This document shows positions 36,114-46,768 of a stretch of DNA of 59,476 bases, one piece after another. The stretch is taken from assembly GCA_938082855.1 (NCBI GenBank), contig CALKCC010000050.1, forward strand, positions 1 through 59,476, in the 5' to 3' direction. A model generated the notes under the pieces. That model searched no databases. It was not told where the DNA came from and saw only the letters and a list, made by a program, of their open reading frames with translations. This DNA is from an uncultured Pirellulaceae bacterium. Its GTDB lineage: Bacteria > Planctomycetota > Planctomycetia > Pirellulales > Pirellulaceae. How positions within the stretch are numbered: position 1 is the first letter of the stretch; each line of letters starts with the position of its first letter. A program made the translations under genes and the position numbers.

Positions 36114-37001
36114 TTAGAGCAGGCCATACGCAGTCAGAGTACCACGTAATGATTCCAACTGTTCTGCATTAAGAGGTGTCATAGGCAAGCGTAGTTCGCC
36201 TGTATCCATACCGAGCAACTGCATAGCCGACTTAACAGGAATGGGGTTTGTTGCAAGACCGAGCATATCCCGGCAAAGCGGAAATAGCTTCAGATGCCAT
36301 TCCAAGGCCGTCGCCACGTCGCCAGCGGCGTATGCCTTCACCATGGCAATCATATCTTTGGGCACGATATTCCCAACGACACTAATCACCCCAGAACCTC
36401 CAATTGCCATCAGAGGCAAGGTTAGGCTGTCGTCGCCACTCAAAACTGTCAGATTGGACCCGCAGATAATTTGAGAGGCCTGATCGAGGGAACCAGTTGC
36501 TTCCTTGACCATAGTAATATTTTCCAATTCGCCCAAACGGCAAATCGTATCCGGCTCAATATTCTTAGCCGCTCGGCCCGGAATATTGTAAACACAAATG
36601 GGCAAATCAACTTGCTCAGCCACAGTTTTGTAATGCTCGTAAAAGCCTTCCTGCATTGGCTTGTTGTAATACGGAGCTACCATCAATGCTGCATCAGCAC
36701 CTTCTTTTGCCGCCCACGAGGTGAGTCGTAGCGCTTCGGCTGTACTGTTGGATCCCGTACCTGCCATCACCTTAATACGGCCAGCAGCAGCCTGTACCAC
36801 TTCAGCAATCACCCGTTCATGTTCATCATGTGATAAAGTCGGAGATTCTCCAGTAGTACCAACAGGACAAAGACAGGTCGTTCCGGCTTCAACATGAAAT
36901 TCCACTTGGCGTTTCAATGCTTCGTAATCCACTACACCGTTAACGATTGGAGTTGTGATTGCGACAGACAGACCAGCGAATTCAGCGCCTTTTCTAGCCA
37001 T
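36114..37001 (-). CDS. dapA: 4-hydroxy-tetrahydrodipicolinate synthase
   Basis: The 295-residue product matches DapA in length and motifs. GTTGE (48-52, with T49-T50) binds pyruvate's carboxylate, Y138 in [11 protein letters not shown] is the proton-relay tyrosine, and K166 in [11 protein letters not shown] forms the Schiff base with pyruvate. The enzyme condenses pyruvate with aspartate semialdehyde in lysine and diaminopimelate (peptidoglycan) synthesis in the cytoplasm. An additional loop, [15 protein letters not shown], is the usual N-terminus. It stands alone between an envelope-type glycosyltransferase and a J-like protein. Confidence 0.94.
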   Translation of the reverse strand: MARKGAEFAGLSVAITTPIVNGVVDYEALKRQVEFHVEAGTTCLCPVGTTGESPTLSHDEHERVIAEVVQAAAGRIKVMAGTGSNSTAEALRLTSWAAKEGADAALMVAPYYNKPMQEGFYEHYKTVAEQVDLPICVYNIPGRAAKNIEPDTICRLGELENITMVKEATGSLDQASQIICGSNLTVLSGDDSLTLPLMAIGGSGVISVVGNIVPKDMIAMVKAYAAGDVATALEWHLKLFPLCRDMLGLATNPIPVKSAMQLLGMDTGELRLPMTPLNAEQLESLRGTLTAYGLL

Positions 37002-37130
37002 TTTTCTTTACCTGTGATTGATATATTTCATGCGTATTAAGGGATTTGAAGCCTTCATGATAAGCAACAAACCACATCTATAGAAGGCGGCGAGCGCTGA
37101 AAAGAAACTTGAAATTGAGCCACTAACGCT

Positions 37131-38753
37131 TTACTCAAATTCGTATTTGTCGCTCAGAAATTCCTCAAAAGCGCCCTCTGGGACTTTAGCTCCAGCATGA
37201 TTCCCAGACTGCCACATTTCTCGAGCCTGTTTTACATAGCGATCAGACTTGAGAGTGATCAAATACGCGGCCTTTAGAAAGGGAACCATGACCGAGTCAT
37301 TGAAATTAGTATCGGCGATCCCCATCGCTAGTCCAACGCTTAATTTATTGCGTGGGTGAGTTCGTACCACGCCAGCTGCTTTGATTGTCAATTCTTCAGG
37401 AGTCACTTCTACAACGACCGCTTTGGTGCTCGAACCAACGTTGATTTCGGAACCAGATTCATAACTATCCATCGCTTGGTTTGCCAGGCGATTAAAATTG
37501 TGAACAAGTTCATGCATCAATTTCAATCGCTGATAGGCTGTGGCTGCTTCGCCCTCTCGCGCGATCGTTGATGCGGCCGCCAATTGTTCAACAGTAATGT
37601 CTAAATTCCGTTCGGCTAAAGCAACGCGTGCGAGTGTAAGCATTTCTTTCAGCTTTGCCTTTTCTTCCGGCGTTAGTGGCTCCGGCTTCGACTCGGGATC
37701 CTCTGGTTCAGGCTCCGGTGGTTCAGGATTCGTTTCAGGCATCTCTTCCGGCTTGGGAACCTCCTCAGGTTCCGGTTTCCCAAAGTCCTCCGGTAACGGC
37801 TTGAGTGGATTTGGCCCGGTGTCAGGATCCCTAGGCATCGGTTTTTCCTGAGGCGTCTCCGGATCCTGCTCAGGGTCACCCTCTTCCGCACGCTCCGCGA
37901 CTTCGGTATTCTCATTCCCTCGATCATTCGAAGTGTTCGACAGTGGCGTATTGTTTGGATCTTCTAAAGCGACTTCTGGGCCTCCAGAATTTGAAACCAC
38001 CAAAGCAATCACGACGCCCCCCAAGAGAAGGCAAGTAATGGCTACCAAGGGCATTGGGAATCCACTGCTTGGCTTTCGCTTTCGGCTACGTGTAACCCGA
38101 GCGGCACCGATAGAGGGACTCTCGTCTAATGAAAAAGAGGAACCACCAGCTACTGACTTCGAGCCCGGTATTTCAATACCTCCGGTGGGTGCTGCTGCGC
38201 TGACCGACAAAGGAACCTCATCGGCAACGGGGATGGAAGGTGTATTCGGCACGACAGGTGTTGCCACTGGAGTTGCAATAGGCTGGGTGACCTGCGGAGT
38301 AACTGTTGCACCTGCCGCTAAGTGTGAAGGCACTAATTGTTCGGCCAGAGATTGCTCTGCGGGAGCAGTATCGTGGTCACCTTCGCTTGATGGCGTTGAT
38401 CCTTCCTGAACATCTGCAACCTTCACAGATTCAATCGGCCCCAACAAATCCACCAATTCCAAGGCTTCTGGAAGAACGCCGCTGGCAAGCTCTTTGTCGT
38501 ATGCCTCTCGCCTATCAGAATCTGTTAGGACAGCACGTGCTTCAGATATTTCATCCAGAATTGCAGCCCAGGTTCGTGCATTCTGTCCGGGTTTGAAACC
38601 ACGGACTTTAGCCAGAGCATCATCACATCCAGCAGCAATCGCGGCTTCATCCGTTTCATCAGACGTGACACCAAGCAATTCGTAATATGTTGGTTTCTTT
38701 GGAGCCGTATGGAGCTCCAAGTACTGCTTATATGGATTAAATTGCTCAGTCAT
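37131..38753 (-). CDS. Membrane protein with degenerate J-domain and Pro/Glu-rich linker
   Basis: I start it at the ATG at 38753 (MTEQFNPYKQYLEL). The 540-residue product begins with a J-domain-like helix bundle (about 10-95): PTYYELLGVTSDE, a central AKVRGFKPGQNART and RREAYDKEL at the end. The HPD tripeptide needed to stimulate DnaK is absent. Residues about 230-254 are a single membrane helix (LVAITCLLLGGVVIALVV). A Pro/Glu/Asp-rich linker follows (about 284-361, repeats of PEP/EPE). The C-terminal 180 residues are helical (LARVALAERNLDITVEQLAAA) with no family recognised. Such J-like proteins are common in planctomycetes and probably act as protein-interaction platforms. Confidence 0.72.
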   Translation of the reverse strand: MTEQFNPYKQYLELHTAPKKPTYYELLGVTSDETDEAAIAAGCDDALAKVRGFKPGQNARTWAAILDEISEARAVLTDSDRREAYDKELASGVLPEALELVDLLGPIESVKVADVQEGSTPSSEGDHDTAPAEQSLAEQLVPSHLAAGATVTPQVTQPIATPVATPVVPNTPSIPVADEVPLSVSAAAPTGGIEIPGSKSVAGGSSFSLDESPSIGAARVTRSRKRKPSSGFPMPLVAITCLLLGGVVIALVVSNSGGPEVALEDPNNTPLSNTSNDRGNENTEVAERAEEGDPEQDPETPQEKPMPRDPDTGPNPLKPLPEDFGKPEPEEVPKPEEMPETNPEPPEPEPEDPESKPEPLTPEEKAKLKEMLTLARVALAERNLDITVEQLAAASTIAREGEAATAYQRLKLMHELVHNFNRLANQAMDSYESGSEINVGSSTKAVVVEVTPEELTIKAAGVVRTHPRNKLSVGLAMGIADTNFNDSVMVPFLKAAYLITLKSDRYVKQAREMWQSGNHAGAKVPEGAFEEFLSDKYEFE

Positions 38754-38988
38754 CTCAATTCCATTCCCTAAAGGAGCCCTTGCCATGGCATGTCGCATTC
38801 CCAAAACACACTTGCTCAAAACTCCTATATATAGAACGTATCATACCGCCCGCTGTACTCACTAAAGTGAATTTGCATTTTTTAGGGATTTCAGGGAACA
38901 AACCGAACGTAAGAACTGTCGAAACATTACACTCAAGTTACGTGTTTACACCCATATTCTCGGTAGATTTCTGATTTGGAATGTTGTT

Positions 38989-41900
38989 ATGAAACGTCTT
39001 CTTGGCACGGTCCTTTGTTTCACCACTATTGCCGTTATAGCAATAAGCACTTACAGCACAATTTCGCGTAAAGCGGTTAACCCAGCCATTGAATTAACAC
39101 CGGTTGTGCAGCCGGCCGCAACGTCCGCCCAGACTGAAAAGCCTGATGCAACGGACACAATCAGTGAAGAGGTTCGAGGTAAGGCTAAGAAGTTATATGA
39201 CGAGGGAAACTACAAAGAGGCATTCGATGCCTACAAGAAGATCGTGACAGATCCCAAGGCGGGTGGACAACCTTTAGTATCGGACCTAGCCATCCTGTAT
39301 CAGTGCATCCAGCGAATGCGATACTATTCCCAATGGGACGAATTAATCGAAAACGTCGTGGAAGCTCAATCCAATGACTGGCGAGTTCTACAGGCTGTCG
39401 CAGGACAGTACCAATCTGCCCCTAAATACGGAGTGATCATTGATAACCAATGGCAACGAGCTCCACAACGGATGACGGGCAACGCACGCAATAGTCAAGA
39501 ACGGGATCGAATCCGCGGACTCCAACTCCTAAACCAGGCACTCCCGTTGGCCATGCAGGATGAGAATAAGAGTTCGGTCTCCAGATTCCTCATTCAATTC
39601 GCACAAGCCTGGCAGAATTACCGTGGAGCCTGGCGAATGCAGGCTCTGACCGATTTATCCGAGCTTCCCGATTATGGTGACGGATATGGCAACGGATATG
39701 GAGGCCAAGGGGCTCCGGTAGACAACCAAAACAACCCTGTTTTTCACTCAATGCCAAAGTCCTGGGAGGAAGCGAGTTCAGACGGAGAACGGTATCGTTG
39801 GGCGCTTCACCAAGCTGGAGTCGTCTATCCACCTCAGAAAATCTATGTCCAATACCTATTCGCTCAATTCTTACACGGTCAGTTTGGCGTGCAGACGATG
39901 CAACGATATGGAGCCGGATTTTTTGGTGGAGCTGCAGTCAATGACGATGACGAACGTCCAGCCACCGGTCGATACGCACTAACGACTCTCGAGGATGACG
40001 AAACCATCGCTCAGCTGGCAACGGGCGTACAACGCTTTGACCTCCCTGACGAATTCAATTTCGTAAACATTCTTAAGGAAATTGCCAATTCCACCGAAGA
40101 CAGTCAGTCGCAACACATCATTCAGGCCAGTACAACCTTAGCACAGCTCTATCAAAACCGTCGGCAGTATCCGAAAGCAGCCGACGTTCTTCGCAGCATT
40201 ATCAAACGATATCCTCAAATCACCAAGAACTACGGAATTGGTGAGACCCTTAAAACAATTATTGGAAACTGGGGAACGTTCGATCCAATTACCAGCCAGA
40301 CTACCAACGAGCAAAATGTCTTCACCTATAAATTCAGGAATGCCCATAAGGTGACCTTCACGGCACATCGAATTGATGTCCCAAAACTTTTAGGCGATGT
40401 AAAAACTCATATCGAATTGAATCGCGCTTCGGATGTGCAATACACCGTAAACGACCTCAGCAGTCTGATGTATCACCAACATTCTGCCCGATACATCAAC
40501 GAAAAAGTGGCCAATTGGTCCTTGGATTTAGAACCCCGCGAAGCTCACTTTGACAAACGAATTACTGTCGAAGTTCCAATTAAGGCAACAGGTGCCTACC
40601 GGATTACCGCCACGATTGAAAACGGCAACACCAGTTCAATCGTTTACTGGCTAAACAACACGACCATGGTCAAGATGTCCACCAATAATGGTCAGATGTT
40701 TTATCTAGCAGATTCCACCACCGGCAAACCCCTCCCCAATACCAAACTCGACTTTTTTGGATATCGTCAGACCCGCACCAAAGACGGCAAGATCCAGAAC
40801 ATCGTAAAGAAATTTGTAGAAACGGCTGACGAAGACGGCATGGTTGTCGTCAACAAGACACTCGCTCCGACCAATCTGCAATGGATCACCACAGCACGGG
40901 ATGGACAGGGACGATATGCGTATTTGGGATTTCATGGCATCTGGTACGGTCAAATCCATGATCAGCAATACAAACAAAGCAAAGTCTTCATCGTGACGGA
41001 CCGTCCGGTTTACCGACCTAATCAAACCGTCAAATCCAAGTTCTGGCTACGAAAAGCACAATATGACAAAGACGATGTAAGCCAGTTTGCAAACATCTCT
41101 GCTTCGCTTGAGCTTTATAATCCACGCGGCGAAAAGGTATTGAGCAAAAACGTAAAGACGGATGAATACGGTGGTTTTGAATTCGAGTGGCAGGCTCCTG
41201 AAGATGCCATGCTGGGAGTATACCGATTCCACGTTTACGGAATCGGAAGCAACCAAGTCTCCGGTGGAAATACGTTCCGCATTGAAGAATACAAGAAGCC
41301 TGAATTTGAAGTGATCGTGGAATCCCCGGAAAAACCTGTTGCTTTGGGGGAAGTCATCAAAGCCAAAGTCAGTGCCAAGTATTACTTTGGAGCGCCCGTA
41401 ACCGAAGGGACTGTCAAAGTCACGATTCGCCGCTATTCCCACAGCCAAAATTGGTACCCCTATCGCACCTGGGACTGGTGCTTCGGGCCGGGATACTGGT
41501 GGTACTGCTATGACTACCCGTGGTACCCGGGTTGGCACAAATGGGTCGGTTGCCACCGCCCTGTTCCTTGGTGGTATGGCACTCCTCACAATCCACCAGA
41601 ATTAGTCAGTCAACAGGAAGTCGAACTAAATGAAGATGGGACGATCGAATTAGAAATCGACTCCGCTATCGCCAAAGAACTACACCCTAACACTGACCAT
41701 CGTTATGAAATTCTGGCGGAAGTCCGAGATCAATCCCGCCGCACCATTGTCGGCAATGGTTCCGTGTTAGCCACACGCAAACCTTTCACTGTCTTCAGCT
41801 GGGTGGACCGAGGCTACTACCACTCCGGGGACACGATTAACGCGAGCTTCAACGCCAAAACACTCGACAACCGACCCGTCCAAGGCAAAGGAAAACTTCG

Positions 41901-44900
41901 GCTGTTAGAAATCACTTACAACCGGGACAACGAACCTGTGGAACGAGTTGTACAAACCTGGAAACTCGACACCGATGCCCAAGGATTGGCCAAGCAACAA
42001 ATCAAGGCACGTCAAAAGGGACAATACCGAATATCCTATGAAGTCGATGATGGCAATGGCCACGTGATCGAAGGGGGATACATCTTCACGATCATTGGAG
42101 ATGGGTTTAATGGCGACAGCTTCCGTTACAGTGATCTGGAGCTGATTCCGGACAAGGCCGAGTATCGACCTGGTGACACGGTCAAATTACAGATCAATAC
42201 GAATCGCCGAAATGGCACCGTCCTGTTATTTGTCAGACCGTCCAACGGAGTCTACCTACCGCCTAAACGCATCGATCTGCGAGGCAAGAGCACGGTGGAA
42301 GAAATCGCCGTCATTCGCAAGGACATGCCTAACTTCTTTGTTGAAGCGGTCACCGTTGCCGATGGAAGAATCTTCCAGTCGACGAAAGAAATTGTAGTAC
42401 CTCCGGAAAAACGAGTACTCAATGTCGCCGTCGAACCCTCTGGCACGACATTTAAACCCGGAGAAAAGGGAACGGTTAAAGTGCGACTGACCGATCACGC
42501 GGGAGAACCATTTGAAGGCTCCACCATCGTTTCGATCTACGATAAGTCCGTAGAGTATATTTCCGGTGGTTCCAATGTCCCCAATATTCAGGAATTCTTC
42601 TGGAAGTGGCGTCGCAGTCACTATCCTCGCCACGAGTCAAATCTACTGCGACACTCCTATGAGCGAGTGCCACCCGGAAAGAACCAGATGAGAGCTTTAG
42701 GGGTCTTTGGCCATACGGTTGCAGAGGACATGAGCAATCTGGCGAAAGACAAGCGCGGAAATAAATATATGTCAATGAACACCCGATTTAGAGACCAAAG
42801 CAACGCGTACTTTGGCCAATCATCTCGAAAGAGCGCAATGATGATGGGAGGCATGGGTGGCGGAGGAGGTATGCCTGCAGCGGCCATGGAATCTTCGTCT
42901 GCCTTAGCCGCCGATGGTGCCTTGGGCCTTGCCCTAGGCGAGGACATGGACAGTAACGCTCCAGCAGACCCCTCCGAACAACAGGCTCCTCAGGGTGAAA
43001 ACGTAGAGGCGACAGTACGTAAAAACTTTGCCGACACTGCGCTTTGGGTGGGGACAGTATCCACCGATAAAGAAGGATTTGCCGAAGTCGAATTTGAAAT
43101 GCCGGAAAACCTAACCACCTGGAAGGTCAACGTCTGGGCAATGGGACATGGTACCAATGTGGGTGAAGGACATACCGAAGTCATCACTCGCAAAGATCTG
43201 ATCGTGCGACTCCAGGCACCACGCTTTTTCACCGAGACTGACGAAGTCGTCATTTCTGCCAACGTCCACAATTACCTCGACTCAAAGAAAACCGTTACCA
43301 CCAAACTGTTGGTAGATGGTGAATACCTGATTGCATTGGATGAAGCAGATCGAGAAGTGGTGGTCGACGCCAACGGAGAAACTCGTGTCGACTGGGTCGT
43401 CAAAGTTCAGGGCGAAGGCGAAACAACAATCCAAATCCAGGCTTTGACTGACGAAGAGTCCGATGCGGTTGAGATGTCCTTCCCTGTCTATGTACACGGC
43501 ATCCTAAAAACTGAATCCTGGGCCGGCACAATCCGTCCTGACCAAAACGATGCCACACTCGGTTTTCGGGTTCCCGAAGAACGCAAACCAGAGCAATCGG
43601 TTTTGGAAATTCGTTATTCCCCCACGTTGGCTGCCGCCATGGTCGATGCCCTTCCCTACATGCTGGCTTACCCATACGGTTGTACAGAGCAAACCTTGAA
43701 TCGCTTCCTACCAGCGGCAATCACTCAACAGACGCTGCTGAATATGGATTTGAATCTGGAGGATATCCGCAACAAACGGACAAACCTGAATGCTCAGGAA
43801 ATTGGAGAAGATCAACAGCGTGCCCAACAGTGGAAACGCTTTGATACCAATCCAGTCTTTAGCCAGAGCGAAATGCAGAAGATCGTTAAGGCTGGGGTCA
43901 CTCGCCTTACCAACATGCAAAATCCAGACGGAGGCTGGGGCTGGTTCGGTGGAGGCCGACATTACAGTTACCCTCACACAACAGCGGTCGTGATTCACGG
44001 CCTTCAGGTTGCCCGTGAAAATGGTATCGATGTGGATGCAACTGTTTTATCCCGAGGTATTAAGTGGTTAAGCAACCATCAGGATGCCGAAGTGGAGAAG
44101 CTAAAACGAGCCACTTCCAAAACAGTGCCTTATAAGCTCTACGCAGATAATCGCGATGCATTGATTTACATGATCCTTACCGAGGCTGATGTAAACAATG
44201 TCCAGATGCAAGATTTCCTTTACCGAGACCGCACCAAGCTCAGCGTCTATGGAATGGTCGTCTTTGGCTTGGGGCTCGAAACAGTTGCTCAAGAGGAACG
44301 ACTCACCATGCTCGTGCGTAACATCGAACAATATTTGATTCAGGACCAAGAAAACGAAACAGCCTATCTTGAATTGCCGGCTGGACACCATTGGTGGTAT
44401 TGGTATGGCGATGAGATCGAAACTAACGCCTTCTACCTAAAATTGCTCGCAAGAGTAAAACCACAGAGCCTGCAAGCATCTCGACTGGTTAAGTATTTGC
44501 TGAATAACCGAAAGCATGCAACCTACTGGAAGTCGACCCGAGACACTTCTCTGTGTATTGAAGCATTTGCCGAATATCTAAAGGCCACTGGCGAGGCGAG
44601 TCCTGACATGACCGTCGAAGTCTGGCTCGACGGTGAGAAGCACAAAGAAGTAAAGATCGACGCGTCCAATCTCTTCTCCTTCGACAACAAACTTATTCTC
44701 AAAGGCGATGAAATTACGTCTGGAGATCATAAAGTTGAAATCCGTCGACAAGGCAAAGGCCCAGTTTACTTCAACGTTTATTCCACCAACTTCACGCTGG
44801 AGGATTTCATTGAGAAAGCCGGATTAGAAATCAAGGTTGAACGCCGCTATTACAAATTAGTGGCAGACCACAAAGATGTAGATGTTGCTGGAAATCGCGG

Positions 44901-45300
44901 GCAAGTCGTCCAACAGAAGAAGGAAAACTACAAGCGTATTTCTCTTAGCACGGGAGATAGTGTTGAGAGTGGAGACATCATCGAAGTCGAACTACTCTTC
45001 GAAAGCAAGAATGATTACGAATATCTAATGTTCGAAGATCGAAAAGCCGCGGGAGTTGAACCAGTGGATGTCCGCAGTGGCTGGGTGTACTCAGGTCTTA
45101 GTGCCTATCGCGAAATGCGGGATGAGAGTGTCAACTATTTCCTACACCGCATTAGCCGAGGTAAACATAGCTTCACCTATCAAGTGCGGGCTGAAATCCC
45201 TGGCAAATTCTCTGCCTTACCTACGATCGGCTATGCGATGTACGCTCCGGAGCTACGAGCCAATAGCGATGAAATCAAGATTGAAATCATCGACAAATAG
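38989..45300 (+). CDS. Giant alpha-2-macroglobulin with intact thioester and aromatic-rich insertion
   Basis: At 2103 residues this exceeds usual bacterial alpha-2-macroglobulins (about 1500-1700). It starts with an export signal (1-25), then TPR-like repeats (about 60-105 and 390-420). A long series of MG-type beta domains follows. A stretch of 57 residues (about 815-871) holds 10 Trp, 9 Tyr and 3 Cys, unlike the surroundings. Residues about 1283-1335 are Met/Gly/Ala-rich and flexible, in the bait-region position just before RKNFADTALWVG. The thioester motif is C1565-TEQ1568 (PYGCTEQTLNRF), followed by GGWGWFGGG and a receptor-like C-terminal domain. Such proteins trap proteases outside the cytoplasm. 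It stands alone (no penicillin-binding protein partner), ending in a strong bidirectional terminator. Confidence 0.9.
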   Translation: MKRLLGTVLCFTTIAVIAISTYSTISRKAVNPAIELTPVVQPAATSAQTEKPDATDTISEEVRGKAKKLYDEGNYKEAFDAYKKIVTDPKAGGQPLVSDLAILYQCIQRMRYYSQWDELIENVVEAQSNDWRVLQAVAGQYQSAPKYGVIIDNQWQRAPQRMTGNARNSQERDRIRGLQLLNQALPLAMQDENKSSVSRFLIQFAQAWQNYRGAWRMQALTDLSELPDYGDGYGNGYGGQGAPVDNQNNPVFHSMPKSWEEASSDGERYRWALHQAGVVYPPQKIYVQYLFAQFLHGQFGVQTMQRYGAGFFGGAAVNDDDERPATGRYALTTLEDDETIAQLATGVQRFDLPDEFNFVNILKEIANSTEDSQSQHIIQASTTLAQLYQNRRQYPKAADVLRSIIKRYPQITKNYGIGETLKTIIGNWGTFDPITSQTTNEQNVFTYKFRNAHKVTFTAHRIDVPKLLGDVKTHIELNRASDVQYTVNDLSSLMYHQHSARYINEKVANWSLDLEPREAHFDKRITVEVPIKATGAYRITATIENGNTSSIVYWLNNTTMVKMSTNNGQMFYLADSTTGKPLPNTKLDFFGYRQTRTKDGKIQNIVKKFVETADEDGMVVVNKTLAPTNLQWITTARDGQGRYAYLGFHGIWYGQIHDQQYKQSKVFIVTDRPVYRPNQTVKSKFWLRKAQYDKDDVSQFANISASLELYNPRGEKVLSKNVKTDEYGGFEFEWQAPEDAMLGVYRFHVYGIGSNQVSGGNTFRIEEYKKPEFEVIVESPEKPVALGEVIKAKVSAKYYFGAPVTEGTVKVTIRRYSHSQNWYPYRTWDWCFGPGYWWYCYDYPWYPGWHKWVGCHRPVPWWYGTPHNPPELVSQQEVELNEDGTIELEIDSAIAKELHPNTDHRYEILAEVRDQSRRTIVGNGSVLATRKPFTVFSWVDRGYYHSGDTINASFNAKTLDNRPVQGKGKLRLLEITYNRDNEPVERVVQTWKLDTDAQGLAKQQIKARQKGQYRISYEVDDGNGHVIEGGYIFTIIGDGFNGDSFRYSDLELIPDKAEYRPGDTVKLQINTNRRNGTVLLFVRPSNGVYLPPKRIDLRGKSTVEEIAVIRKDMPNFFVEAVTVADGRIFQSTKEIVVPPEKRVLNVAVEPSGTTFKPGEKGTVKVRLTDHAGEPFEGSTIVSIYDKSVEYISGGSNVPNIQEFFWKWRRSHYPRHESNLLRHSYERVPPGKNQMRALGVFGHTVAEDMSNLAKDKRGNKYMSMNTRFRDQSNAYFGQSSRKSAMMMGGMGGGGGMPAAAMESSSALAADGALGLALGEDMDSNAPADPSEQQAPQGENVEATVRKNFADTALWVGTVSTDKEGFAEVEFEMPENLTTWKVNVWAMGHGTNVGEGHTEVITRKDLIVRLQAPRFFTETDEVVISANVHNYLDSKKTVTTKLLVDGEYLIALDEADREVVVDANGETRVDWVVKVQGEGETTIQIQALTDEESDAVEMSFPVYVHGILKTESWAGTIRPDQNDATLGFRVPEERKPEQSVLEIRYSPTLAAAMVDALPYMLAYPYGCTEQTLNRFLPAAITQQTLLNMDLNLEDIRNKRTNLNAQEIGEDQQRAQQWKRFDTNPVFSQSEMQKIVKAGVTRLTNMQNPDGGWGWFGGGRHYSYPHTTAVVIHGLQVARENGIDVDATVLSRGIKWLSNHQDAEVEKLKRATSKTVPYKLYADNRDALIYMILTEADVNNVQMQDFLYRDRTKLSVYGMVVFGLGLETVAQEERLTMLVRNIEQYLIQDQENETAYLELPAGHHWWYWYGDEIETNAFYLKLLARVKPQSLQASRLVKYLLNNRKHATYWKSTRDTSLCIEAFAEYLKATGEASPDMTVEVWLDGEKHKEVKIDASNLFSFDNKLILKGDEITSGDHKVEIRRQGKGPVYFNVYSTNFTLEDFIEKAGLEIKVERRYYKLVADHKDVDVAGNRGQVVQQKKENYKRISLSTGDSVESGDIIEVELLFESKNDYEYLMFEDRKAAGVEPVDVRSGWVYSGLSAYREMRDESVNYFLHRISRGKHSFTYQVRAEIPGKFSALPTIGYAMYAPELRANSDEIKIEIIDK

Positions 45301-45307
45301 TGGAACC

Positions 45308-45345
45308 AAAAAGGGCATGGTCATCGAAGACCATGCCCTTTTTTT
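45308..45345. terminator. Bidirectional terminator between the alpha-2-macroglobulin and pgk genes
   Basis: A 15-base-pair stem (AAAAAGGGCATGGTC at 45308-45322 with GACCATGCCCTTTTT at 45329-45343) closes a six-base loop. T tracts follow on the plus strand and, because of the A tract on the left, on the minus strand, so it can stop both convergent transcripts. Confidence 0.93.
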
Positions 45346-45366
45346 GTCCTAGGTTTTTTAGATTTT

Positions 45367-46557
45367 CTAGGCTTCGTCGTCTAACAACTCAACGGCTGCG
45401 AAACTGCGCCCTTCCAGCATCGCCAGACTCGCGCCACCACCTGTGCTGACGTGCGAAACCTGATCGGCAAATCCTAGCTGCTGAATCGCCGCTGCACTGT
45501 CGCCACCACCGATGATACTAGTCGCGTCACTGGCAGCAATCGCTTCGGCAACTCGTTTTGTACCAGCATCGAAGGGAGGCATTTCACAAACTCCCATCGG
45601 GCCGTTCCAGACGACGACCTTGGCATCCGCCAGAATAGCCGCATAAGCTTCCGCCGTCTCTGGGCCAACATCGAGTCCCTCATAGTCATCAGCGATAGCA
45701 CCAAAAGGTACGACCTGTTTATTACAATCGGGACTAAAATCATCACCGCAATGTGTATCCACCGGCAAAACCAATTTATCGCCACCTTGAGCGATTAACT
45801 CGGCTGCCAACTCTACCTTATCGGGCTCCACAAGACTTTTGCCAACGTTTCCGCCCTTGGCCAATGCAAAGGTATAAGCCATTGCTCCACCGATTAGCAC
45901 TTTGTCACAAATCCCCAGCAAGTTGTTGATGACCGTAATTTTGTCGGATACTTTGGCTCCACCAAGAATTGCAACGAAGGGACGATCAGGGTTACCGATA
46001 GCATCTGAAAGATATTGAATTTCTTTGGCAACCAGAAAACCAACGACTCGAGGTTTACCTTCCATTGCCTGAGGAACGGCAACCATACTTGCATCGGTAC
46101 GATGGCAGGTTCCAAACGCATCATTACAGTACACGTCACCAAAGGCCGCCAATTGAGAGGCAAATTCGCTACAGCCAGCTTTTTCACCTTCATTGAATCG
46201 CAAGTTTTCAAGCACAACGACTCCGCCATCCGTTAAAGCGGCAACTTTAGCCTGTGCATCTTCGCCGACGGTATCTGCGGCCATGGCCACGTCCACACCA
46301 AGCAACTCACCAAGTCGCACTGCTGCCGGAGCTAGACTAAACTTCCGATCGTTGCCATCTCCCTTGGGGCGACCCAGGTGGCTCATCAGGACTACACGCC
46401 CGCCTCGATCCAATACAGAAGTGATTGATGGCAATGCCATTTGGATTCGGCGATCATCTGTAATCTGCAATTCGTCATTAAGAGGAACATTGAAGTCCAC
46501 GCGAATTAATACCGTTTTCCCGGCGACGTCTACCTGATCAATTGAAGTCTTGGCCAT
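45367..46557 (-). CDS. pgk: Phosphoglycerate kinase
   Basis: The 396-residue product matches bacterial Pgk in length and motif order: [13 protein letters not shown] near the N-terminus, [11 protein letters not shown] (substrate contacts), [17 protein letters not shown], and [14 protein letters not shown] with [12 protein letters not shown] at the C-terminus (nucleotide and substrate sites). It transfers phosphate from 1,3-bisphosphoglycerate to ADP in glycolysis, in the cytoplasm. Unlike many bacteria it does not sit beside gap or tpi in this window. Convergent with the macroglobulin gene across a shared terminator. Confidence 0.97.
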   Translation of the reverse strand: MAKTSIDQVDVAGKTVLIRVDFNVPLNDELQITDDRRIQMALPSITSVLDRGGRVVLMSHLGRPKGDGNDRKFSLAPAAVRLGELLGVDVAMAADTVGEDAQAKVAALTDGGVVVLENLRFNEGEKAGCSEFASQLAAFGDVYCNDAFGTCHRTDASMVAVPQAMEGKPRVVGFLVAKEIQYLSDAIGNPDRPFVAILGGAKVSDKITVINNLLGICDKVLIGGAMAYTFALAKGGNVGKSLVEPDKVELAAELIAQGGDKLVLPVDTHCGDDFSPDCNKQVVPFGAIADDYEGLDVGPETAEAYAAILADAKVVVWNGPMGVCEMPPFDAGTKRVAEAIAASDATSIIGGGDSAAAIQQLGFADQVSHVSTGGGASLAMLEGRSFAAVELLDDEA

Positions 46558-46691
46558 AGTGTTGTTTACATCCTGTTCGAATCTAACGATGGTGTGAAAG
46601 TTAGGTCTATTTTGAAGACAAACCCGTTGATTGAAAAGTGCTGTTCACGATCTAAGCGGAAGTGCAATAGGAATGTTTCAAAGAATTAACT

Positions 46692-46721
46692 TTGCCTTAG
46701 ACAGGTAAAACACTGTACATT
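46692..46721 (+). promoter_or_regulatory. Candidate promoter upstream of the glutamate-synthase-like gene
   Basis: TTGCCT (46692-46697) and TACATT (46716-46721) are separated by 18 bases, 48 bases before the chosen ATG. An ACAG/CTGT inverted pair lies in the spacer. Match is moderate only. Confidence 0.35.
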
Positions 46722-46768
46722 GCAAACGCTCGGGTAATGTATCACTTCAATTGGAGGCAAGTTCTTTC

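Noticed and set aside
41047-41589. Antisense frame of 180 codons within the macroglobulin gene
   Set aside because: It reflects the codon composition of the Trp/Tyr-rich insertion and has no ribosome-binding site.
46575-46583. GTTCGAATC resembling a tRNA T-loop
   Set aside because: No acceptor, D or anticodon arm can be built around it.
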